A stretch of DNA of 10,052 nucleotides from CAZWXH01 sp964637725 (GCA_964637725.1 CAZWXH010000066.1:1-10052); one strand, 5' to 3'; counted from the stretch's first letter, positions 1 through 7,690 are shown. Program-made: numbers and translations. The notes: a model not told the origin generated them from the letters alone.

Positions 1-714
1 GCACTTCTATATAGTTTTATTTTACAATGGAGATTAGACATAAGAGATAAAGGAGTTTTTATTACTTATTATATTATTCCATTAGCATTTTTCTTAATAA
101 TGGGAAATATTTTTTCATCTGTTCTTCCTGATTCAAAAGAGACATTAATTCCATCAATGACTATATTTAGTGTAACAATGGGAGCAATTGCAGGGAGTCC
201 ATCGATGCTTGTAGAAGTTTTTGGAAGCGAGATTAAAAAATCATATCAAGTGGGTAATGTTCCATTAATTCATGTAACAATTGTTAATTTTCTATCAGCA
301 TTTGTACATTCCTTGATAACAAGTTTTATTATTTATTTAACTGCTCCAATGCTTTTTGGAGCTATTAGACCAGAGAATGCAATCATTTATTTTATACTAC
401 TAATAGTTTTTATTTGTGTTAGTCTATTTCTAGGGACAACGTTAGGATTATGTGTTAAAAAGACCTCTCAACTTACAATGGTAAGTCAAATAATCTTTTT
501 GCCATCTATTATGTTATCAGGGATAATGTTTCCTGTTTCAATGTTACCACCATTTTTACAAACTATTGGAAAATTATTTCCTGCAACATGGAGTTATGAA
601 ATGATGCATAAAGCACAGATATCGTTATCTATGCTAACTCCTATTTTACTAATATGTTTACTTTGTATTATTATTTGTTTAGTACGTTTAAGACAAATCA
701 AGCAATGCGATTAA
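1..714 (+). CDS. ABC-2 type transporter permease, 5'-truncated
   Basis: The reading frame is open from base 1, so the start lies upstream; 237 residues are visible. The internal ATG at 100 is not the likely start, because the frame upstream of it encodes a cytoplasmic segment (WRLDIRDKG) and then the first membrane helix, as is usual for ABC-2 permeases. About six hydrophobic segments are seen, at roughly residues 20-37, 52-74, 92-119, 128-150, 155-178 and a C-terminal one. The stretch MLSGIMFPVSMLPPFLQ followed by FPATW is the typical late ABC-2 signature just before the last helix. Proteins of this family form the membrane channel of an exporter with a separate ATPase; the ATPase gene would be expected just upstream, outside the window. 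The substrate cannot be inferred. The gene ends at a bidirectional terminator. Family assignment is firm, function is general only. Confidence 0.85.
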   Translation, partial: ALLYSFILQWRLDIRDKGVFITYYIIPLAFFLIMGNIFSSVLPDSKETLIPSMTIFSVTMGAIAGSPSMLVEVFGSEIKKSYQVGNVPLIHVTIVNFLSAFVHSLITSFIIYLTAPMLFGAIRPENAIIYFILLIVFICVSLFLGTTLGLCVKKTSQLTMVSQIIFLPSIMLSGIMFPVSMLPPFLQTIGKLFPATWSYEMMHKAQISLSMLTPILLICLLCIIICLVRLRQIKQCD

Positions 715-748
715 AAAAGGCTGTAGTCAATAACACTACAGTCTTTTA
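715..748. terminator. Bidirectional intrinsic terminator between convergent genes
   Basis: The stem CTGTAGT (721-727) pairs with ACTACAG (735-741) around a 7-nt loop. It extends outward through GG/TC (one G-U pair) and A-rich/T-rich flanks. The A run at 713-718 gives a U run for minus-strand transcripts, and TTTT at 744-747 serves plus-strand transcripts. It therefore ends both the permease gene and the LysR-glycerate kinase operon. Confidence 0.85.
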
Positions 749-749
749 A

Positions 750-1880
750 TTATAAGTTTTTTCCGATTTTTAGTGCATTTAAAACTCTTTTTGTTGCATT
801 TTCAATATTCTCTCTTGCATTCGTTAAAGCTTCCTCTAGTGTACAAGGAGCATTGATGCAACTTTCTATTGTGTCAATATAGTTATAGACTTGATCAATA
901 TCCTTACCTATGCTACCGACTATCGCAATAACAGGAATATTTTTTTGTTTTGCGAGTTTGGCTACACCAATAGGGACTTTACCATGTATTGATTGATTAT
1001 CAATTCTACCTTCCCCAGTAATGACTAAATCAGTGTTTTCTAGTTTTTCTATAAATGAGCTCGCTTTTAAGATAATATCAATACCAGATTCAATGTGGGC
1101 ATTTAAAAATGTCATTAGACCAAATCCTAAACCACCAGCTGCTCCAGAACCAGGAACTTCAGAGTCATCTTTAAGTCCTGATTTTTGACATATTTCTACA
1201 AGATGTCTAAGGCCAGTGTCTAAATATTCTATCTGTGTATGGCTAGCACCTTTTTGAGGTCCATATACATAGCTTGCTCCGTTATATCCACATAAGGGGT
1301 TATCGACATCACACATAACTGTAATGGCTGTATCGTGGATTCTTGCGTCTATTGATGACATGTCAATTGAGTGAATAAGGGGAAGTGAATAGGCTTCATC
1401 TTTAATGATATGTCCATCTTTATCTAGAAACTTAACACCTAAGGCTTTTGCCATACCAATTCCAGCATCATTAGTAGCACTACCTCCAATACCAATATAG
1501 ATTTCTTTACAACCATAATCCAATGCGGATTTAATAAGTTGTCCTGTTCCATATGTTGAAGCTTTATAAATATCATTATCCTTTTTAACTAATGGTAACC
1601 CAGAAGCAGAAGCCATTTCGATAATAGCTACATTATTATTTAATATTCCAAACAATGCCTGAACTTCTTGATAATGGGGATTAAAGACCTTTACAGTTAT
1701 TTCTTGACCGCCGATATTATTTAACATGGCTTGAACTGTGCCCTCACCACCATCAGCCATTTCTATCGTATCAAATTGGGCATCACTAAAAACTTTTAAT
1801 CCAGCTTTTTTGATATGAGAAGCAACTTCTAAAGAAGAAAGGCTTCCTTTAAATGAATCACAAGCTATTAATATTTTCAT
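750..1880 (-). CDS. glxK: Glycerate kinase (GlxK/GarK family)
   Basis: This 376-residue protein has the full length expected for the bacterial type-1 glycerate kinase family, which phosphorylates D-glycerate with ATP to give 2- or 3-phosphoglycerate. The product enters lower glycolysis. Family motifs are visible in order: CDSFKGS (7-13), DGGEGT (43-48), STYGTGQLI (108-116), GIGGSATNDAG (130-140), DVDNPLCG (191-198), GSGAAGGLG (244-252) and TGEGRID (288-294). A cytoplasmic location is expected. Its start codon shares one base with the LysR stop (TAATG arrangement), with a purine-rich AAAGGAAG ribosome site inside the end of the LysR gene, so translation is probably coupled. The family is certain; whether the product is the 2- or 3-phosphate is not decided by sequence. 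The symbol glxK is a family-level name. Confidence 0.93.
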   Translation of the reverse strand: MKILIACDSFKGSLSSLEVASHIKKAGLKVFSDAQFDTIEMADGGEGTVQAMLNNIGGQEITVKVFNPHYQEVQALFGILNNNVAIIEMASASGLPLVKKDNDIYKASTYGTGQLIKSALDYGCKEIYIGIGGSATNDAGIGMAKALGVKFLDKDGHIIKDEAYSLPLIHSIDMSSIDARIHDTAITVMCDVDNPLCGYNGASYVYGPQKGASHTQIEYLDTGLRHLVEICQKSGLKDDSEVPGSGAAGGLGFGLMTFLNAHIESGIDIILKASSFIEKLENTDLVITGEGRIDNQSIHGKVPIGVAKLAKQKNIPVIAIVGSIGKDIDQVYNYIDTIESCINAPCTLEEALTNARENIENATKRVLNALKIGKNL

Positions 1881-2731
1881 TAGTCTCTTCCTTTCGTAAA
1901 TTGTTGTATAAACTCATTAATTCTTGAATCTAAGTTTTCTTGTTTTCTTGTAATAAAGGCAATACTTGTATAGATATCTTTATCTTTTAAAGGGATAGTC
2001 AGTAAAGAGGGATCATGAATTAATGACAATGCACTTTGAGGAACAATCGCAATCCCCAACTTTGCGCTAGCCCAAATAATAGAAGTTCGGCAATCATCAC
2101 TAGACATCTTAATAAAGGGATTAAATTGTTGAAAAAGGCAATAATCAGTAATAAGAGGTACATAACGTTGATGAATTATTAAAGGTAAATCTTTATAATC
2201 AGTTATCTTTGTCATGGACTCATTAATCAATGAATAGTGGGCAACAGCAACCATAGGTTCTTTTTCTAAGTATATTGCATCGACTTGACTTTGATCAAAG
2301 GGTGTCCTTACAATTCCTACATCGATATTATGAGAGATGAGTAAATCAATCATTTCGTATGTAGTGCCCTCATGAATACGAAAAGTTAGTTGTGGTATTC
2401 TTTTGAAATAATCAGCAATGTTTTCTATTAAAGTAGAATTTGATGATGTTATTCCAATACGAAGCGTTTCTTTTTCACTATCTTGTAATTCATGAATAGT
2501 CATTTCACTAAGGGCAATAATTTGTAAACTTCGTTTATAAAAAAGACGACCTGCAGGTGTGAGTTCTATCTTTCTTCTTCCTCTTTTAATCAATTGAACA
2601 TTGAGTTCTCTTTCCAATTGTTTTAATTGCATTGAAAGAGGTGGCTGAGCCATATGTAAAGTCAAAGCCGCCTTAGAAATAGTTCCTTCCTCTACAATTG
2701 TCTTAAAATAAATCATCTGTTTAATATCCAT
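1880..2731 (-). CDS. LysR-type transcriptional regulator
   Basis: This 283-residue protein has the LysR architecture: an N-terminal winged helix-turn-helix (about residues 1-60, core helix region 17-40 with QPPLSMQLKQLE and then the conserved LIKR and LTPAGRLFY stretch), a linker helix, and a periplasmic-binding-protein-like effector domain from about residue 90 to the end. Its start is supported by AGGAG at 2742-2738 with good spacing. It is the first gene of a two-gene operon with glycerate kinase and is transcribed away from an ABC exporter pair. LysR proteins commonly control both their own gene and a divergent or adjacent target, so glycerate kinase, the exporter, or both are candidate targets. 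The ligand is unknown. Family assignment is very secure; the regulon is inference from position. Confidence 0.92.
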   Translation of the reverse strand: MDIKQMIYFKTIVEEGTISKAALTLHMAQPPLSMQLKQLERELNVQLIKRGRRKIELTPAGRLFYKRSLQIIALSEMTIHELQDSEKETLRIGITSSNSTLIENIADYFKRIPQLTFRIHEGTTYEMIDLLISHNIDVGIVRTPFDQSQVDAIYLEKEPMVAVAHYSLINESMTKITDYKDLPLIIHQRYVPLITDYCLFQQFNPFIKMSSDDCRTSIIWASAKLGIAIVPQSALSLIHDPSLLTIPLKDKDIYTSIAFITRKQENLDSRINEFIQQFTKGRD

Positions 2732-2741
2732 ACTCTTCTCC

Positions 2742-2789
2742 TATATGTATAATATATAATAACTATACTTAATATATATTATACATATA
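2742..2789. repeat. Perfect 17-bp inverted repeat, candidate operator
   Basis: The left arm TATATGTATAATATATA (2742-2758) and its exact reverse complement (2773-2789) are separated by 14 bp, which puts the arm centres 31 bp apart, close to three helical turns. The right arm overlaps the -35 of the ABC promoter; the left arm abuts the LysR ribosome binding site. This is a plausible site for the adjacent LysR regulator or another dimer. The low sequence complexity of AT-only DNA makes chance symmetry more likely than for mixed sequence, but both arms include a matching G/C position. Confidence 0.55.
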
Positions 2790-2808
2790 ATAACATTTCT
2801 ATTATAAT
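2780..2808 (+). promoter_or_regulatory. Candidate promoter of ABC exporter pair
   Basis: TATACA (2780-2785) and a perfect TATAAT (2803-2808) are 17 bp apart, predicting a start near 2815 and a leader of only about 17 nt, with AAGAAGGA immediately before ATG 2832. The -35 element lies inside the right arm of the 17-bp inverted repeat, so a protein bound there would be expected to block this promoter. Confidence 0.6.
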
Positions 2809-2815
2809 GAAACAA
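2787..2815 (-). promoter_or_regulatory. Candidate promoter of LysR-glycerate kinase operon
   Basis: On the minus strand, TTGTTT (2815-2810) lies 17 bp from TATTAT (2792-2787), which would start transcription near 2780. An alternative -10 TATAAT sits at 2783-2778 but has no good -35. It overlaps the candidate promoter of the divergent ABC genes, so polymerase binding to the two would compete. This is motif matching in an AT-rich stretch. Confidence 0.45.
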
Positions 2816-2831
2816 GAAAGAAGGAATAACT

Positions 2832-4532
2832 ATGTGGATAAAATATATGAAACCTTATCGTATATATGCAGCAGTAGGCTTTCTATTTAAAATGATAGAA
2901 GCTTTCTTGGAATTAATGATTCCCTTAGTTGTTGCGAATATCATCGATAAAGGAATCGCAAATAAAGATACGAATTACATATTAAATATGGGTATCCTTT
3001 TGTTTTTACTAGCCCTTATTGGATATTGTTGTGCCCTTGTCTGTCAATATTTTGCTTCTAAGACTTCTCAAGGATTTGGAACATATTTAAGAAATGATAT
3101 GTTTAAAGCCATGAATCATTATGATTATGAAAATATTGATGAAATGACAACACCTTCATTGATTACAAGAATCACAAATGATGTAAACCAATTACAGATA
3201 GCAGTCGCAATGGCAATTCGTCTGGTATCTCGTTCACCATTTTTGATCATAGGATCTTTAATTATGGCATTTCGTATTAATGTTTCAATGGCATTTATTT
3301 TTTTATTGACTGCACCTTTATTAGCTATAGCTATCTATTTTGTAATGTCGCGATCATTGCCTATTTATATGAAGATTCAAAAACAATTAGATAAAGTTTC
3401 TTTAATATGTCGAGAGAACTTATCAGGGGTTCGTGTTATTAGAGCATTTTCTAGACAAATAGATGAAAAGAATCGCTTTGATGAGGCAACCACGAAACAA
3501 AAAGATATGCAGTTTAAAGTAGGCAAGTTATCAGCCTTCTTAAATCCAATAACAAGTATTATTGTGAATCTTGCGATTATATTGATATTGTATATTGGTG
3601 GAGTAAAGATTAATATTGGAGATTTAAAGCAAGGTGAAATCATTGCTTTAATTAATTATATGAATCAAATTCTTTTATCAATGTTTGTCTTTGCGAATGT
3701 TATTGTCATTTTTAACAAAGCGAATGCAAGTTATAAAAGAGTTAAAGAGGTTTTGGATATCAAACCAGTGATTACTGATGGTAAAGATATAAAAGTTCAA
3801 AGTGGTCCTTTAATTAGATTTGAAAATGTTAGTTTTTCATACTTAGGATCAATGGCTTTAAAAGATATTACTTTTAGTGTTAACCAAGGAGAGACAATTG
3901 GGATAATAGGTGGTACAGGTTCTGGAAAGACAACATTAGTTAATTTGATTCCACGTTTTTATGATGTCACAAAAGGAACTTTATATATTAAAGAAAACCC
4001 AATCGATCAATATAAACTTAATGAATTAAGAAATATGATAGGTCTTGTTCCTCAAAAAGCTTTGTTATTCAAAGGAACAATTAAAAAGAATATGCTATGG
4101 GGAAATCTAAAAGCAAGTGATGAAGATATATATGAGGCTTTAAAAATAGCTCAAGCGAGTTCTTTTGTTGATGAATTAAAAGAAGGAATAGAGAGTATTG
4201 TTGAACAAGGTGGTAAGAATCTTTCTGGAGGACAAAGACAAAGATTAACGATTGCCAGAGCAATCATTAGAAAACCAGAAATATTAATATTAGATGATAG
4301 TGCAAGTGCTTTAGATTTTGCGACTGATGCAAAGTTAAGAAAGGCTTTAAAAACGATTGAAAGTACAGTCTTTATTGTTTCTCAAAGAGTGAGTAGTTTA
4401 ATGCATGCTGATAAGATATTGGTATTAAGTCATGGTGAGTTAATAGGTATGGGGAGTCATGATGACTTAATGAGAGATTGTGATGTTTATCAAGAGATTG
4501 TAAGTTCACAATTATCTAAGGGGGCATTATAA
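2832..4532 (+). CDS. ABC exporter half-transporter, degenerate-site subunit (permease + ATPase)
   Basis: This 566-residue protein fuses an exporter-type membrane domain (about six helices near residues 15-38, 52-74, 133-150, 153-173, 238-257 and 275-297) to an ATPase domain from about 325. Walker A is GGTGSGKTT (360-368), the Q-loop glutamine is Q408 and the signature is a canonical LSGGQ (464-468). Walker B is ILILDD (484-489), so Asp489 replaces the catalytic glutamate, and the switch histidine is Q518 (IVSQRVS). These two changes mark the degenerate-site member of heterodimeric exporters such as BmrC/LmrC/TM287. Its intact signature would complete the active ATP site of the partner encoded next. 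The stop overlaps the partner's start by one base, favouring equal synthesis. Such pairs export drugs, lipids or peptides; the substrate here is unknown. Confidence 0.92.
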   Translation: MWIKYMKPYRIYAAVGFLFKMIEAFLELMIPLVVANIIDKGIANKDTNYILNMGILLFLLALIGYCCALVCQYFASKTSQGFGTYLRNDMFKAMNHYDYENIDEMTTPSLITRITNDVNQLQIAVAMAIRLVSRSPFLIIGSLIMAFRINVSMAFIFLLTAPLLAIAIYFVMSRSLPIYMKIQKQLDKVSLICRENLSGVRVIRAFSRQIDEKNRFDEATTKQKDMQFKVGKLSAFLNPITSIIVNLAIILILYIGGVKINIGDLKQGEIIALINYMNQILLSMFVFANVIVIFNKANASYKRVKEVLDIKPVITDGKDIKVQSGPLIRFENVSFSYLGSMALKDITFSVNQGETIGIIGGTGSGKTTLVNLIPRFYDVTKGTLYIKENPIDQYKLNELRNMIGLVPQKALLFKGTIKKNMLWGNLKASDEDIYEALKIAQASSFVDELKEGIESIVEQGGKNLSGGQRQRLTIARAIIRKPEILILDDSASALDFATDAKLRKALKTIESTVFIVSQRVSSLMHADKILVLSHGELIGMGSHDDLMRDCDVYQEIVSSQLSKGAL

Positions 4533-6265
4533 TGGATATAAAAACGATGAGAAGATTGTTATTATTTTGTAAACCTTATATGAAATATCTTTATTTAGCA
4601 TTGTTGTTTTCTATCTTTCAAATTGTCTTTGCGTTATTAATTCCTGTCTTTATTGGACAAGCAGTAGATCAGCTTATAGGTGAAGGTTTGGTTAATTTTG
4701 AGATGTTACTTATAAAGATTGCTTTTATATTAGTATGTGTTGTATTAGGAGCTATTTTTGAATGGTTGGTTGTAAGAATGTCTAATAAGATGACTTATTC
4801 TATAACAAAGGATTTAAGAGCACAGTTATTTAATAAGTATTTATCTTTACCATTAAGTTATATAGATAAACAAAGTCATGGTAATTTATTGAGTCGAATG
4901 ATTAATGATATTGATTTAATTGGGGATGGATTATTGCAAGGTTTTACGCATTTATTTAGTGGTATAGCAACAATCATTGGGACGATATGTTTTATGTTAT
5001 ATATTAATATTCCAATTGCTATTATTGTTATCATCTTAACGCCTTTATCTTTAGTTGTCGCAACAATTATTGCGAATAAGACATATAAGTTCTTTAAGGA
5101 ACAACTTGCATTACGTGGTGAATTAAGCGGATATGTAGAGGAAATGATTAGTGGACAAAAAGTAGTGAAAGCTTTTGGTTATGAAGAAGAGAATCAAAAG
5201 AACTTTGAAGAAATTAACCAAAGAGTCTATAAAAGTGGTATAAAATCTCAATTTTTAGGAGCTTTAGCGAATCCTAGCACTAGAGTTGTCAATAATATTG
5301 TTTATGCAAGTGTCTGTATTGCTGGTTCTTTATATGTAGTGAGTGGAAAAATGAGTGTGGGGATGTTATCAAGCTTTTTAAGCTATGCTAATCAGTATAC
5401 AAAACCTTTTAATGAAATATCAAATGTATTTACTGAACTTCAAACAGCTTTAGCCTGTGCTATGCGAGTGTTCGAACTTTTAGATACACCAAGTGAACCA
5501 ATTGTTAAAAACCCTCAAGTGATTGAGGATATTAAAGGACATGTTCAAATACAAGACTTATCTTTTTCTTATGAAGATAATCAAAAACTTATTGAGAACT
5601 TAAATATCCAAGCATTGCCTGGCGAAACAATTGCGATTGTTGGTCCTACTGGTTGTGGGAAAACAACTTTGATTAACTTATTGATGAGGTTTTATGATCA
5701 AAGAAAAGGCAGTATTTGTATTGATTCTATACATATTCAAGATATGGAGAGAAGTTATCTTAGAGGACTGTATGGAATGGTTCTTCAAGATTCTTGGTTA
5801 TTTGAAGGAACGATTAAAGAAAATATCGCTTATGGGAAACAAGCGAGTGACAAAGAGATTATAGAGGCAGCCAAAAATGCTCATGCCCATAAGTTTATTA
5901 TGCAGTTAACTGATGGATATAATACTTTAGTGAGTGAAGATGGTGGTAATCTATCGCAAGGTCAAAAACAACTTATTTGTATTGCAAGAATTATGTTAGT
6001 GAAACCACCAATGCTTATTCTAGATGAAGCGACTTCATCAATTGATACGAGAACTGAAAAACAAATACAAGAAGCTTTTGATTATATGATGCAAGGAAGA
6101 ACAACTTTTATTGTTGCTCATAGATTGTCAACAATTCAAAAGGCAAATCAGATACTCGTTATGGATAAAGGACAAATTATTGAACAAGGCAAACATGAGG
6201 AACTACTTAAGAAGAAAGGCTTTTATCATCATTTATATTATAGTCAATTTGATTTTGATAAATAA
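4532..6265 (+). CDS. ABC exporter half-transporter, catalytic-site subunit (permease + ATPase)
   Basis: This 577-residue protein has the same layout as its neighbour: membrane helices near 18-42, 60-80, 136-157, 160-182 and two more around 247-300, then an ATPase domain from about 335. Walker A is GPTGCGKTT (371-379), the Q-loop is Q419, Walker B is MLILDEA (494-500) with the catalytic Glu499, and the switch histidine is H530 (IVAHRLST). Its signature is LSQGQ (474-478) instead of LSGGQ, as usual in the B-type partner of heterodimers. So this subunit supplies the working Walker A/B/His and its partner supplies the working signature. AAGGGGG at 4518-4524 is the ribosome site within the end of the upstream gene. 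It resembles the MdlB/BmrD/LmrD group and is the last gene of the operon. The substrate is unknown. Confidence 0.93.
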   Translation: MDIKTMRRLLLFCKPYMKYLYLALLFSIFQIVFALLIPVFIGQAVDQLIGEGLVNFEMLLIKIAFILVCVVLGAIFEWLVVRMSNKMTYSITKDLRAQLFNKYLSLPLSYIDKQSHGNLLSRMINDIDLIGDGLLQGFTHLFSGIATIIGTICFMLYINIPIAIIVIILTPLSLVVATIIANKTYKFFKEQLALRGELSGYVEEMISGQKVVKAFGYEEENQKNFEEINQRVYKSGIKSQFLGALANPSTRVVNNIVYASVCIAGSLYVVSGKMSVGMLSSFLSYANQYTKPFNEISNVFTELQTALACAMRVFELLDTPSEPIVKNPQVIEDIKGHVQIQDLSFSYEDNQKLIENLNIQALPGETIAIVGPTGCGKTTLINLLMRFYDQRKGSICIDSIHIQDMERSYLRGLYGMVLQDSWLFEGTIKENIAYGKQASDKEIIEAAKNAHAHKFIMQLTDGYNTLVSEDGGNLSQGQKQLICIARIMLVKPPMLILDEATSSIDTRTEKQIQEAFDYMMQGRTTFIVAHRLSTIQKANQILVMDKGQIIEQGKHEELLKKKGFYHHLYYSQFDFDK

Positions 6266-6288
6266 AAAAAACGGCATGAGCCGTTTTT
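6266..6288. terminator. Bidirectional intrinsic terminator
   Basis: ACGGC (6271-6275) and GCCGT (6280-6284) form a stem with an ATGA tetraloop, extended by A 6267-6270 pairing with T 6285-6288. A and T runs on both sides serve both strands. It ends the ABC operon and also the minus-strand gene, whose stop codon (6289-6287) overlaps its edge. Confidence 0.9.
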
Positions 6289-6781
6289 ACTTTGATATTG
6301 TTTTTCTTAATTCGGTTTTATCTACAAAACGAGTTGGAAAACTGTAATCTCTTTGTGCATATACAAAAGACATTTTATTGTTGTAGGTAAAGTTTACTTT
6401 TTTTAATTTACGATAATCAATTAACATTCTTCCTACCATCATGTTCTTTCTTCCTACCATGACTAGCGAAGACATAAAATATGCAAAGACAACACTTACA
6501 AAAGCCGCAACATTTAAACCGTTTCTATAAAAATCCATTTGATCTTGAAAGATACCATATACCATAAAACCAATTCCACCAAAAAATCCTATAACGTATA
6601 CAAGTGTTAAAATACTATAAAATACTTTCCCTGATGTATTAAAAATAAAACCAAGAGAATGATCGGTTTTCTTACATTTATAGAATGTAACAAAGATGTT
6701 TGCGATAGTATATGTAAACCATAGAATAACGATTAATAAAAGAAATGAAAAAATTGATAAAATTACTTCTGATAAACTCAT
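6287..6781 (-). CDS. Small membrane protein of unknown function
   Basis: I do not recognise this 164-residue protein with confidence. It has three hydrophobic segments (about 6-34, 53-78 and 89-109), short loops, and a C-terminal tail of about 55 residues rich in Lys, Arg, Tyr and Phe that is probably cytoplasmic. The tail (from GRKNMMVGRMLIDYRKLKKV) looks like an end-of-domain beta-rich segment, such as in small bacterial membrane proteins with a PH-like or DUF tail, but this is only an impression. There is no signal-peptide cleavage site or lipobox. The start has an AAAGGAAG-like ribosome site about 8 nt upstream and a TATAAT at 6815-6810. It is transcribed alone, convergent to the ABC genes and divergent from the thioesterase, so context gives no function. 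Codon use matches its neighbours. Confidence 0.8.
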   Translation of the reverse strand: MSLSEVILSIFSFLLLIVILWFTYTIANIFVTFYKCKKTDHSLGFIFNTSGKVFYSILTLVYVIGFFGGIGFMVYGIFQDQMDFYRNGLNVAAFVSVVFAYFMSSLVMVGRKNMMVGRMLIDYRKLKKVNFTYNNKMSFVYAQRDYSFPTRFVDKTELRKTISK

Positions 6782-6809
6782 ATCGATACTTCCTTTCTCA
6801 TATGATTCT

Positions 6810-6815
6810 ATTATA
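6810..6815 (-). promoter_or_regulatory. Candidate -10 element for the small membrane protein gene
   Basis: A perfect minus-strand TATAAT lies 29 bp upstream of the ATG, preceded directly by TG. The matching -35 region (around 6838-6833, TATACG) is poor. The T run at 6820-6826 lies in the spacer. Confidence 0.45.
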
Positions 6816-6878
6816 CATATTTTTTTAACTTTCGTATAGAAAAAAATGAAAATATGTGAATTCTTTGCGTTTTTAGTA

Positions 6879-6884
6879 TATAAT
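6879..6884 (+). promoter_or_regulatory. Candidate -10 element for the thioesterase gene
   Basis: A perfect TATAAT lies 22 bp before ATG 6906, predicting transcription start near 6891, just at the ribosome site AAGGATGGG. No good -35 is seen. Because it lies downstream of the alternative ATG at 6846, it argues that translation starts at 6906. Confidence 0.5.
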
Positions 6885-6905
6885 ACTCAAAAGGATGGGA
6901 ATAAT

Positions 6906-7634
6906 ATGGATAAATATATGAGTTTTAAGACCATTTCAATAGATGCAAGTGAAGTAGATTATAAAAAGGAATATAGATTATGTCATCTTTTTCAAGAGTT
7001 TTCTAAGATTGCTACTATTAATGCAAAAGTGATTGGTTTATGGACACCAGAAATGATGAATAAGTATGGTTGGGTAGTTGCTAAACAATCGCTACATATA
7101 GAGAAACCTATTTCGTTAAGAGATGTTATTGAATTATCAACAATTGCGGGTAATGGTAAGTTCGCATCTTTTCCTAGATATTACTTTATCTCAAAAGATA
7201 ATGAAAACATTGGTTCTTGTTCATCAGTATGGACATTAATTGATATGGAATCAAGACGAATTGTTTCACCTAGAAAATTAGGTCTAGAAATTCCTTTTAT
7301 TGATACTGATAAAACACTTTCTTCACCTCAGAATATCAATATTGATATGCCTATGGATTTTATAAAGACGAAACAAGTTTGTTATAGTGATGTGGATACA
7401 AATCAACATATGAATAATACCCGTTATATCGAATGGGCATTAGATATGGTTCATTTTGATATCTTCAAAGATTTCTATATTAGTGATTTAACTATTCAAT
7501 ATAAAAAAGAGATAAGACCGATGAGTGATGTTTGCCTATATTTAGGGCAAGACAACAATCGATATATTGTTGAAGGTAGAAATGAAAAGGAAGAGGTTTA
7601 TTTTACCATAGAGTTTATTTTTCAAGAAAGATGA
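6906..7634 (+). CDS. Acyl-ACP thioesterase (FatA/FatB family)
   Basis: The protein is 242 residues from ATG 6906. This start was chosen over the in-frame ATG at 6846 because it has AAGGATGGG at 6891-6899 and a TATAAT -10 (6879-6884) inside the would-be extension, and because the extension is not family-like. The family has two tandem hotdog folds and hydrolyses acyl-ACP to release free fatty acid in the cytoplasm. The second hotdog carries the diagnostic stretch YSDVDTNQHMNNTRYIEW with the catalytic-region residues D164, N166 and H168, as in plant FatB and bacterial homologues. The first hotdog is seen in the WVVAKQSLHIEKPI region followed by RDVIELST. Chain-length preference cannot be read from sequence. 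It appears monocistronic; no fatty-acid synthesis genes are in view. Confidence 0.92.
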   Translation: MDKYMSFKTISIDASEVDYKKEYRLCHLFQEFSKIATINAKVIGLWTPEMMNKYGWVVAKQSLHIEKPISLRDVIELSTIAGNGKFASFPRYYFISKDNENIGSCSSVWTLIDMESRRIVSPRKLGLEIPFIDTDKTLSSPQNINIDMPMDFIKTKQVCYSDVDTNQHMNNTRYIEWALDMVHFDIFKDFYISDLTIQYKKEIRPMSDVCLYLGQDNNRYIVEGRNEKEEVYFTIEFIFQER

Positions 7635-7654
7635 GTTTTCAAATTTTGAAAACT
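7634..7654. repeat. Perfect inverted repeat after the thioesterase stop
   Basis: AGTTTTCAAA (7634-7643) and its exact reverse complement (7645-7654) flank a single central T. It begins at the last base of the thioesterase stop codon and ends one base before the -35 of the next promoter. There is no following U run, so it is not a typical intrinsic terminator. A regulator-binding site next to the promoter is the more attractive reading; a weak RNA hairpin is possible. Confidence 0.6.
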
Positions 7655-7655
7655 A

Positions 7656-7684
7656 TTGATAAAAAAAGTATGCTATTATATAAC
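7656..7684 (+). promoter_or_regulatory. Candidate promoter for the leader RNA and peptidase-like gene
   Basis: TTGATA (7656-7661) and TATAAC (7679-7684) each match consensus at five of six positions and are exactly 17 bp apart. Transcription would begin near 7691, three bases before the first stem of the downstream RNA fold. Confidence 0.6.
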
Positions 7685-7690
7685 CTGTCC

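Noticed and set aside
3377..3643. 88-residue minus-strand ORF
   Set aside because: Lies inside the first ABC subunit gene with no ribosome site or family features; an antisense shadow.
4081..4263. 60-residue minus-strand ORF
   Set aside because: Antisense to the conserved ATPase domain of the first ABC subunit; no independent support.
6111..6347. 78-residue plus-strand ORF
   Set aside because: Out of frame with the end of the second ABC subunit and runs through the terminator into a convergent gene.
6846..6905. 20-residue N-terminal extension of the thioesterase from ATG 6846
   Set aside because: It has no ribosome site, contains the TATAAT at 6879-6884, and the family-like start with AAGGATGGG is at 6906.
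7634..7654. Inverted repeat as an intrinsic terminator
   Set aside because: It is followed by ATTGATA and an A run, not a U tract, and its stem is mostly A-T.
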